Positions 57,853-64,000 of a stretch of DNA of 64,000 nt are shown piece by piece; the first letter of the stretch is position 1, and every line of letters begins with the position of its first letter. A program made the translations under genes and the position numbers. Source of the DNA: Calditerricola satsumensis (GTDB taxonomy: Bacteria; Bacillota; Bacilli; Calditerricolales; Calditerricolaceae); NCBI RefSeq assembly GCF_014646935.1, contig NZ_BMOF01000003.1, forward strand, positions 23,110-87,109, in the 5' to 3' direction. The notes under the pieces were generated by a model. That model worked only from the letters and a program-made list of their open reading frames with translations, was not told the DNA's origin and ran no database searches.

Positions 57853-58323
57853 ATGCGTTGTCCGTATTGCGATCACCTCGGCACGCGGGTGCTCGACTCG
57901 CGTCCCGTCAACGACGGCAAATCGATTCGCCGGCGCCGCGAGTGCGAGGCGTGCAACCGGCGCTTTACCACCTTCGAGGTGGTGGAGGAGACGCCGCTCA
58001 TCGTCATCAAGAAGGACGGGACGCGCGAGTCCTTCAGCCGGGAAAAGGTGCTGCGCGGGATGATCCGCGCCTGCGAAAAGCGCCCCGTCCCGCTGGAGAC
58101 CCTCGAGCGGATCGTCGACGAGATCGAACGCCAGCTCCGGGCCAGCGCCCAATCGGAAGTGCCGAGCAAGACGATCGGCGAGATGGTGATGGAAAAGCTG
58201 TACGAGGTGGATGAGGTCTCCTACGTCCGCTTCGCCTCCGTCTACCGGCAGTTCAAGGACATCAACGTGTTCATGAAGGAATTGCGCGAACTCCTCGCCC
58301 GAACGAAACAGCGGGAAGGATAG
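57853..58323 (+). CDS. nrdR: Transcriptional repressor NrdR
   Basis: Predicted 156 residues (B. subtilis 152), ATG 57853 after GCGAGGG. N-terminal zinc ribbon [17 protein letters not shown] with a second pair in [13 protein letters not shown], then an ATP-cone (about 49-139; [21 protein letters not shown]). Represses ribonucleotide reductase genes according to bound ATP/dATP. An extended -10 (TGG-TATGAT, 57800-57805) lies upstream. Precedes dnaB-dnaI as in B. subtilis. Confidence 0.96.
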   Translation: MRCPYCDHLGTRVLDSRPVNDGKSIRRRRECEACNRRFTTFEVVEETPLIVIKKDGTRESFSREKVLRGMIRACEKRPVPLETLERIVDEIERQLRASAQSEVPSKTIGEMVMEKLYEVDEVSYVRFASVYRQFKDINVFMKELRELLARTKQREG

Positions 58324-58387
58324 CGGGAGCATTTGGCGGCGCTCGGAAAACGGGACCGGCCCTTGGCGGCGGAAGGGGGAAACCGGG

Positions 58388-59866
58388 ATGACCGCGCCCA
58401 CCCTCAAAGACGCATACGTGGTTCGGTTCATCCGGCCCATTGCTCCGGCGGAACTGGGGTATGTGCTGCACTTGTACCAGCCGATCATCGGCCATGCCGC
58501 CTGCGCGCTGTACCTGACGCTGCTCTTCAGCGTGCCGCAGGACAGCGGCGTCCCGCAGACCGGGATGTTCCGCTGGCTCGTGGCCACCACCGGGCTTAGC
58601 CTTGACGCGTTAACCCAGGCGCGGCGTCGCTTGGAAGCCGTCGGGCTGTTGCGGACCTTTCATGTCTCGCGCGACGACGGCGATGCGGTTTTCGAGTTTT
58701 TGCTCTATCCCCCCCTTCCGCCGGCGCGCTTTTTGGCCGACGACGTGCTCAACGTGCTCCTCTTTAACGCCCTCAGCCCGGCCCAGTACCGGGCGCTTGT
58801 CGACCGGTACGGCGCGGACGAGCGCGACGTCCACGCGGCGCACCGCCTCCTGTCCCCCCATGCCGCGCGCACGGAGCTGACCGCTGCCTTTGGCGACGTC
58901 TTCGTCGCCGTATCGCCCGAGACGTTGTCCCGCGAAAGCGGCGCGGAGGCGGAGCGGGAGAGCGCCGCCGCGCGCGAGGGACGGGCGATGCCGGAGATGG
59001 ATCCCTTTGCGGAAGGTGCCGTCTCCTTTGGCACCGTCATTGACGAAGCGGAGCTTGAGGCGTACCTGCCCGAGGGTTTTCCCCGCGTCGCCGAGTGGCC
59101 TCAAGGCCTGCGCGAGGCTGTGCAGCGCCTGGCCTTTCTGTTCGGGCTGGATGCCTATGCCCTCTCGGTCCACTTGCAGGATCCGTTCGTGTGTGGCGAC
59201 GACGGCGTGCCCGACGCCGAGCGGCTCAAGCAGGTGATCAAGCAGGCGTACCTCCACCGCAGCAAGGGCAAGTGGCCGCGCATTGCCGAGCGCGTGCAAC
59301 CTCCCGCCCTGCGCACGGTGCAGGGGGAGCCGAAGAGCCGCGAGGAGGCCCACATCCGCACCCTGGAGACGCTGTCCCCGGTGCGGCTCATCGAGCGCCA
59401 TCAGGGGGGCGCGCCCGTTTCGGAGGCCGACCTGCGCATCGTGGAGGCGCTGCTGGAGGACTACCGGCTTCCGCCGGGCGTGGTCAACGTCCTCATCGAG
59501 TACGTGATGATCACGAACGACTACAAACTGCCGCGCAACCTCGTGTTCAAAATTGCCGCCCACTGGAAGCGCAAGAAGGTGCAAACGGTCCCCGAAGCCC
59601 TCGCCGTGGCCCGCGAAGAGCACCAGCTGTACCAGCAGTGGCGCGGCGGGCGAGACGCGTCTGCGACCAAGGGGCAGGGCAAAGGCGAGCGCCGCGCGCG
59701 CCGGGCGTCGGGCGGGGAGGAAAAGCTGGCCTCCAGCATCGCGCACCAGCTTGAGCGCGAGCGGGAAGGCGCGTACGAGGAGCGCCGCGAGCGGCCCATC
59801 GCCGAAGACGAGGAGCTCCTGCGCCTGGTGTATGAGCTGGAAGCCCGCAAAAAGGGGAAATCGTAG
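58388..59866 (+). CDS. dnaB: Replication initiation and membrane attachment protein DnaB
   Basis: Predicted 492 residues (B. subtilis 472), ATG 58388 after GAAGGGGG. Bacillus-type DnaB, not the E. coli helicase; it acts with DnaD and DnaI to load helicase DnaC at oriC and stalled forks. N-terminal winged-helix DDBH1 region (LYQPIIGHAACALYLTLL) and C-terminal DDBH2 region with the YxxxIxxxW-like segment EYVMITNDYKLPRNLVFKIAAHW (read as two parts). A charged linker around residues 180-205. The stop codon is directly followed by the dnaI ATG. Confidence 0.92.
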   Translation: MTAPTLKDAYVVRFIRPIAPAELGYVLHLYQPIIGHAACALYLTLLFSVPQDSGVPQTGMFRWLVATTGLSLDALTQARRRLEAVGLLRTFHVSRDDGDAVFEFLLYPPLPPARFLADDVLNVLLFNALSPAQYRALVDRYGADERDVHAAHRLLSPHAARTELTAAFGDVFVAVSPETLSRESGAEAERESAAAREGRAMPEMDPFAEGAVSFGTVIDEAELEAYLPEGFPRVAEWPQGLREAVQRLAFLFGLDAYALSVHLQDPFVCGDDGVPDAERLKQVIKQAYLHRSKGKWPRIAERVQPPALRTVQGEPKSREEAHIRTLETLSPVRLIERHQGGAPVSEADLRIVEALLEDYRLPPGVVNVLIEYVMITNDYKLPRNLVFKIAAHWKRKKVQTVPEALAVAREEHQLYQQWRGGRDASATKGQGKGERRARRASGGEEKLASSIAHQLEREREGAYEERRERPIAEDEELLRLVYELEARKKGKS

Positions 59867-60814
59867 ATGCGAACGATCGGCGAGCTTTTGGCCAAGTGGC
59901 GCGCACACGACCGGGAAGTGGCCAAGCGGCGGGAAGCGCTGGTGCGACACCCCGACGTGGCCGCGTTTTTGGCCGCGCATCCGGAGGTGCCCGATGCGGC
60001 CATCGACCGCAGCCTGGCCACGCTGGCCCAGTTCGTGCGCGAACAGGAGAATTGCCGCCGGTGCCCCGGACTGGAAAGCTGTCCCAACATGATGAAGGGC
60101 CACGTCACAGAGCTCGTCCTGCACGGCGAGCGCATCGTGCCGGCGCTCAAGCCCTGTTCCCTCTACGCAGCCGAAGAGCGGCGGCGCCAGCAGCAAGCCC
60201 GGTTTCGCAGCCACCACATTCCCGCCGATGTGCGGGCGGCCCGATTTACGGAGAACACCATTTTCGATCAATACAACCGCGAGGCGATCGCGGCGGCGAT
60301 TCGCTTCTGCCAGCGGTTTCAGCCGGGGGAAAGCCCGATGGGCCTTTATTTTTACGGGCCCTTTGGCGTGGGGAAAAGCCACCTGATGGCCGCCCTGGCC
60401 AACGAGCTGGCCGCGATGGGCTACGATTCGCTCATGGTGTACGTGCCCCTGTTTCTGCAGGAAATGCGCGACGCCGTGAAGGACGGCACCTTTTCGGCCA
60501 AGCTGGAGGAGGTGTGCGCTGTCCCCGTCCTCATCCTCGACGACATCGGGGCCGAGACGCCGTCGCCGTGGGCGCGCGACGAGGTGCTGGGCGTGGTGCT
60601 CCACCACCGCGTGGCCCACAACCGGCCGACGCTGTACACCTCCAACCTGAGCTACGACGAGCTGGAGGAGGCCCTCGCCGCCGTGGGCGGCACCGCCGCC
60701 GACCGCACGAAGGCGAAGCGGATCATGGAGCGCATCCGGCACTACACCGAGGCTTATTTCCTCGACGGGCCCAATCGCCGCAAGCGAAACAAAGAGACGG
60801 GTCGCCCGGCCTAA
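59867..60814 (+). CDS. dnaI: Helicase loader DnaI
   Basis: Predicted 315 residues (B. subtilis 311), ATG 59867 adjacent to the dnaB stop. The N-terminal zinc-binding, helicase-contacting domain shows CRRCPGLESCPNMMKGH and a later cysteine in LKPCSLY. The C-terminal AAA+ domain has Walker A FYGPFGVGKSHLMAALA (about residue 163), Walker B VLILDDIGAE and sensor segment YTSNLSYDELEEAL. Loads the replicative helicase onto single-stranded DNA. Confidence 0.96.
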   Translation: MRTIGELLAKWRAHDREVAKRREALVRHPDVAAFLAAHPEVPDAAIDRSLATLAQFVREQENCRRCPGLESCPNMMKGHVTELVLHGERIVPALKPCSLYAAEERRRQQQARFRSHHIPADVRAARFTENTIFDQYNREAIAAAIRFCQRFQPGESPMGLYFYGPFGVGKSHLMAALANELAAMGYDSLMVYVPLFLQEMRDAVKDGTFSAKLEEVCAVPVLILDDIGAETPSPWARDEVLGVVLHHRVAHNRPTLYTSNLSYDELEEALAAVGGTAADRTKAKRIMERIRHYTEAYFLDGPNRRKRNKETGRPA

Positions 60815-60846
60815 AATTTTCCCGTAAAATTTTTTTGCGAGAGGGG

Positions 60847-60875
60847 TTGATTTTTACGAGGTCATGGTATATACT
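60847..60875 (+). promoter_or_regulatory. Sigma-A promoter of the tRNA cluster
   Basis: TTGATT (60847-60852), 17 bases, TATACT (60870-60875), about 57 bases before the first tRNA. Confidence 0.75.
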
Positions 60876-60931
60876 CAAAACTGTCGCGAGCGAACGATGC
60901 GACGGCAAAACGGAAGAGGAAGCGAAGGCGT

Positions 60932-61007
<76 letters not shown>

Positions 61008-61013
61008 TCACGC

Positions 61014-61090
61014 GGAGCTGTGGTGAAGCTGGAGTTCACGCCGGTCTGTCACACCGGAGGTCGCGGGTTCGAGTCCCGTCAGCTCCGCCA
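61014..61090 (+). tRNA. tRNA-Asp (GTC)
   Basis: Acceptor GGAGCTG / CAGCTCC, discriminator G, anticodon stem CCGGT/ACCGG with GTC at 61048-61050, T-arm with GGTTCGAGTCC, encoded CCA. Only six bases separate it from tRNA-Ala. Confidence 0.94.
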
Positions 61091-61098
61091 TCTCTCGT

Positions 61099-61174
61099 GG
61101 TCCGGTAGCTCAGCTGGTAGAGCAGAGGACTGAAAATCCTCGTGTCGGCGGTTCGAGTCCGTCCCGGACCACCA
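61099..61174 (+). tRNA. tRNA-Phe (GAA)
   Basis: Acceptor GGTCCGG / CCGGACC, anticodon stem GAGGA/TCCTC with GAA at 61132-61134 in loop CTGAAAA, T-arm GGTTCGAGTCC, encoded CCA. Confidence 0.95.
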
Positions 61175-61187
61175 TTTTTCTTTGCCT

Positions 61188-61262
61188 GCGGAAGTAGCTC
61201 AGTGGTAGAGCACCGCCTTGCCATGGCGGGGGTCGCGGGTTCGAGTCCCGTCTTCCGCTCCA
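61188..61262 (+). tRNA. tRNA-Gly (GCC)
   Basis: Acceptor GCGGAAG / CTTCCGC, discriminator T, anticodon stem CCGCC/GGCGG with GCC at 61220-61222, T-arm CGGGTTCGAGTCCCG, encoded CCA. Seven T follow the CCA and may end the cluster transcript. Confidence 0.95.
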
Positions 61263-61507
61263 TTTTTTTCGCGTGATGATGCGCGAATTTTCTTTTTTCA
61301 ACAGGGCTGTTTCGCGTGTTGGCGATGTGCGGCGCGCACCGTTGGGATGCGCGCTTTTATGTTGGCCGGCTCGCGGGCTGCCAAACGGGGGCCGTTATGA
61401 TAGGATGAAGGAGAAGTCGGGTTTCGGAGCGGAAGGAGGAAACGGAACGGGAAGGAAGGCGGAGGGCGCCGAGGTGGCGCGTCGCCGAAGGAAGGAGGAG
61501 GACGGGC

Positions 61508-62620
61508 ATGTCGGCCATCGACCGCATCCTGGCGCGGGCCCTTGCCGGGGAGCGCCTCGGACTGGAGGACGGCCTTGCGCTGTTTGAGAGCGACGAGGTG
61601 GAAAAGATCGGCCATGCCGCCGACCAAATCATGAAGCGGTGGCATCCGGAGCCGATCACCACCTTCGTCATCGGGCGAAACATCAACTACACCAACGTGT
61701 GCGACACCTATTGCCGGTTTTGCGCCTTCTACCGTCCCCCGGGCCATCCGGAGGGCTACGTGCTGCCCAATGAGGTGATCTTCCAGAAGATCCAGGAGAC
61801 CGTCGACGTGGGCGGCACGGAGATCCTGATGCAGGGCGGCACGCATCCCGATTTGCCATTCGGCTACTACTTGAATTTGTTGCGCGAGATCAAGCGGCGG
61901 TTTCCGCAGATCCACATCCATTCCTTTTCTCCTGCCGAAATCTGGAAAATGGTTGAGGTGTCCGGGCTTTCGCTGGAGGAGGTCATCCGCCAGCTCAAGG
62001 AGGCGGGGCTCGATTCGATCCCGGGCGGCGGGGCGGAGATTCTCGACGACCGCACGCGCCTGCGCATCAGCCGCAAGAAGGGGTCGTGGACGAAGTGGAT
62101 GGAGGTGATGCAGACGGCCCACCGTCTCGGCCTGCACACCACGGCCACGATGGTGATCGGCTTTGGCGAGACGCTCGAGGAGCGCGTGCTGCATCTGCTC
62201 CGCATCCGCCAGGCCCAGGACGAGACGCGCGGCTTTCTCGCCTTCATCGTCTGGACGTTCCAGCCGGAAAACACCCGCCTCCCGCGGGAGAAGCTGCCGC
62301 CGGAAGAGTACCTCAAGGCGGTGGCCATCAGCCGCCTGATGCTCGACAACATCCCCAATTTCCAGTCCTCGTGGGTGACGATGGGGCCGGAGATCGGCAA
62401 GCTGTCGCTCTCCTATGGCTGCAACGATTTCGGCAGCACGATGATCGAGGAAAACGTCGTCTCCGCCGCCGCCTGCACGCACAAGGTGAACACCAACCTG
62501 ATCCTGCGCCTGATCCGCGAGGCCGGCAAAATTCCTGCCCAGCGCAACACGCGGTACGAGATTCTGCGCGTGTTCCGGGAAGGGGAAACCGTCGAGCGAG
62601 ACTTTGTGATGCAAAATTGA
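61508..62620 (+). CDS. mqnC: Cyclic dehypoxanthine futalosine synthase MqnC
   Basis: Predicted 370 residues, ATG 61508 after AAGGAGGAGG. Radical-SAM enzyme of the futalosine menaquinone pathway, cyclising dehypoxanthine futalosine. The 4Fe-4S motif C-x3-C-x2-C reads NVCDTYCRFCAFYR (about residues 66-76), followed by GGTEILMQGGTHPDL and the C-terminal SYGCNDFGSTMIEENV typical of MqnC, and distinct from MqnE. Other mqn genes are not in this window. Its presence indicates that this organism makes menaquinone by the futalosine rather than the classical Men route, unlike B. subtilis. Confidence 0.93.
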   Translation: MSAIDRILARALAGERLGLEDGLALFESDEVEKIGHAADQIMKRWHPEPITTFVIGRNINYTNVCDTYCRFCAFYRPPGHPEGYVLPNEVIFQKIQETVDVGGTEILMQGGTHPDLPFGYYLNLLREIKRRFPQIHIHSFSPAEIWKMVEVSGLSLEEVIRQLKEAGLDSIPGGGAEILDDRTRLRISRKKGSWTKWMEVMQTAHRLGLHTTATMVIGFGETLEERVLHLLRIRQAQDETRGFLAFIVWTFQPENTRLPREKLPPEEYLKAVAISRLMLDNIPNFQSSWVTMGPEIGKLSLSYGCNDFGSTMIEENVVSAAACTHKVNTNLILRLIREAGKIPAQRNTRYEILRVFREGETVERDFVMQN

Positions 62621-62653
62621 CGTGGGGTATGGAAAACGGGGAAACAAGCCTGC

Positions 62654-62682
62654 GCATATTCCTTCCCGCGCCCTCATATCTT
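62654..62682 (+). promoter_or_regulatory. Sigma-E promoter of ytxC
   Basis: GCATATT (62654-62660) matches the sigma-E -35 kmATATT perfectly. After exactly 14 bases comes CATATCTT (62675-62682), a partial match to CATACAnT. Start of transcription about 62690. Confidence 0.6.
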
Positions 62683-62713
62683 ATTCATGATCGTCCAAAA
62701 AGGGGGCGCGACC

Positions 62714-63676
62714 GTGGAAGGCGTCTACATGGTGTTCGATCCCCAGCGCAGGCCGATTGAGGCGTTGAAACCGTATGTGGCGCGTCAACTGGCGCCGATG
62801 AAGGCCAGAGGGGTGCCGGCGCGCGTCCTGGTCCGGCCGACCGAAAGCGGATACGTGCTGTGGTGCTACCTGTCGCCAGATGCCGTGCATGCCACAGGAT
62901 CCAACGCGGTGCGCCACGCGCTGGCGTTGGCCCTGGCCGACTACATCGTGGCCGAACGGGAAGAGGAGCTGGTGCGCTTTTGCCTCCGGCGCGCCGTGCG
63001 CCATGCTGACGCAGGGGATGCGGCCCTGATTCTGCGCCACGCGCTGGCGCACCTGGGAGCGGGAACCGGCGAAGACGCAGAGGGCCGGCGCGCAAAGCGG
63101 AAACGCCTTCTTGCCGCCGGCCTCCTTTCGTTTCTGATTCCGGGACAGCCCCTCGTGCTTGAGGGGGTGCTTCGCTTTCGCTTGCGGGCGTACCATCAGG
63201 AGCTGGCTCACGCGGTGGAAAAGGGGATCGACGACTACCGCAGCGAGTACCAGTACCGCGAGTTCGTTCGCCTTCTGCGCCTCGTGGTGTCCGGGAAGCC
63301 GTCGCGCATGGCCCATCTGCACGTGGTGTACGCCGAAGAAGGGGGCGTGCGCCTGTTTGACGGTGATCTCCGGCCCATCGAGGCGGAGGCGATGCGCGCC
63401 GTGTTGCGGGAGGTGCCGGAAACCCTCGAGGACGCGCTCCTGAGCGCCCTGGTGGCCCTTGCCCCCGAGCGGCTGACGCTGCACGTCCGGACAGCCAACG
63501 AACGAGCGGTGGAGACGTTGTGCCGGGTGTTTGAGGGGAAAGTGAAGCTGTGCCCCGGATGTGCGGTGTGTGCGGCCCTCGATTCCGCGCATTCGGCTTC
63601 CCAAGGCGCACAAGGCGAGGCGGAGGACCGCCTAAGCGGCTACGACGGCGAGGCGTACCGCGTGGAAGAGGGATGA
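62714..63676 (+). CDS. ytxC: Sporulation protein YtxC
   Basis: Predicted 320 residues from GTG 62714, chosen for AAAAGGGGG just upstream; ATG 62687 would coincide with the predicted transcription start and has no ribosome-binding site. The diagnostic region is VLRFRLRAYHQELAHAVEKG followed by YRSEYQYREFVRLLRLVVSG, matching YtxC-type proteins found downstream of dnaI. Soluble. A pair of cysteines (CPGCAVC) near residue 285 is unexplained, and the C-terminal 30 residues are low-complexity. Role in sporulation is known only genetically or by naming. Confidence 0.85.
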   Translation: MEGVYMVFDPQRRPIEALKPYVARQLAPMKARGVPARVLVRPTESGYVLWCYLSPDAVHATGSNAVRHALALALADYIVAEREEELVRFCLRRAVRHADAGDAALILRHALAHLGAGTGEDAEGRRAKRKRLLAAGLLSFLIPGQPLVLEGVLRFRLRAYHQELAHAVEKGIDDYRSEYQYREFVRLLRLVVSGKPSRMAHLHVVYAEEGGVRLFDGDLRPIEAEAMRAVLREVPETLEDALLSALVALAPERLTLHVRTANERAVETLCRVFEGKVKLCPGCAVCAALDSAHSASQGAQGEAEDRLSGYDGEAYRVEEG

Positions 63677-63705
63677 GGATGCTGGCGGGAAGGAGGCCAA
63701 TTCCG

Positions 63706-64000
63706 GTGCACAGGCGGTGGGTAGGTGCCCTTGTCTTCGCGGTCGCGGTGGTGGCGGTGTGGGGAAGCCTCGCCTCTGCTCATCTTTCCGTGCGGGACGA
63801 GAACACGCGGACGGTTCATGTACACGATGCGGCCAAGCGCAGCCTGGAACGGCGGGTGGAACTGCTGGAGAAAGCCTTGGCTCGGCAACTACTGGTATAT
63901 CGCGGCGGTACGGCCCTATCCGGGGGTGGATCTCGAAAAACGGGCTCTACGCTAAAAAGTGTGGATGCCAAGAAGGAAAAAGGCGGTCAGCGAGCCAAGG
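63706..64000 (+). CDS. Partial membrane or secreted protein cut by the right window edge
   Basis: Open with no stop to the last base (98 codons so far). GTG 63706 is chosen because AAGGAGG lies 9 bases upstream; an earlier in-frame ATG at 63673 overlaps the ytxC stop. An N-terminal hydrophobic segment (about residues 6-25, GALVFAVAVVAVWGSLASAH) is a signal peptide or anchor. A charged, probably coiled-coil stretch (AKRSLERRVELLEKALARQL) and a Gly/Ser/Lys-rich tail follow. Not recognised. Possibly cotranscribed with ytxC. Confidence 0.6.
   Translation, partial: MHRRWVGALVFAVAVVAVWGSLASAHLSVRDENTRTVHVHDAAKRSLERRVELLEKALARQLLVYRGGTALSGGGSRKTGSTLKSVDAKKEKGGQRAK

Overview
The window is a chromosomal segment of a high-GC, endospore-forming member of the Bacillales. 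The evidence is gene content and order. The runs dnaE / malic enzyme / accD-accA / pfkA-pyk / fxsA / ytvI / citZ-icd-mdh / phoP-phoR / polA-mutM-coaE / gap-speD-nrdR-dnaB-dnaI / ytxC closely follow the B. subtilis 'yt' region. Several sporulation genes are present (prkA, yhbH, spoVR, yheB-D, ytrH, ytrI, ytxC). High GC and compact operons would fit a thermophilic Bacillaceae such as Calditerricola, but that genus-level guess rests on no direct marker. No insertion sequence, prophage, CRISPR array or clear pseudogene was seen.

Layout. 1-1680: the end of a glycosyltransferase locus. 1819-5488: uppP, a KtrB/TrkH potassium channel and a chemoreceptor-like protein without a sensor domain. 5728-10257: the prkA-yhbH-spoVR operon. 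10388-11631: a 63-residue unknown protein and a secreted NlpC/P60 hydrolase behind a long, foldable leader. 11746-17428 (minus): four consecutive YheC/YheD-type ATP-grasp genes and a GNAT acetyltransferase, overlapping or tightly spaced, preceded by a textbook sigma-K promoter and divergent from yheB. 18826-20226: a metallo-hydrolase and an O-methyltransferase. 20304-22071: azlC-azlD divergent from an XRE-cupin regulator. 22185-24672: ytoI, a small unknown gene and ytrI-ytrH. 24875-36465: dnaE, malic enzyme, a small protein, accD-accA, pfkA-pyk, a thioesterase, fxsA and a PAP2 phosphatase. 36478-41273: ytvI (minus), then citZ-icd-mdh. 41654-47339: a five-gene oligopeptide transporter operon with a cre-like site upstream. 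47396-54853: a DUF3899-like membrane protein, phoP-phoR, polA-mutM-coaE and a lytic transglycosylase. 55040-57700: gapB, speE and speD. 57853-60814: nrdR-dnaB-dnaI. 60932-61262: four tRNA genes (Ala, Asp, Phe, Gly). 61508-64000: mqnC, ytxC and a partial membrane protein cut by the window edge.

How the genes work together. Central carbon genes dominate: glycolysis (pfkA, pyk), gluconeogenesis (gapB with two CcpN-like boxes), TCA (citZ, icd, mdh), malate decarboxylation and fatty-acid initiation (accDA). Housekeeping replication and repair genes are interleaved. MqnC implies menaquinone synthesis by the futalosine route. The part that departs most from the usual layout is the expanded, apparently late mother-cell ATP-grasp/GNAT operon. 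Next in interest are the speD leader, which can form an H-type pseudoknot and mutually exclusive hairpins, and the repeated leader of the NlpC/P60 gene.
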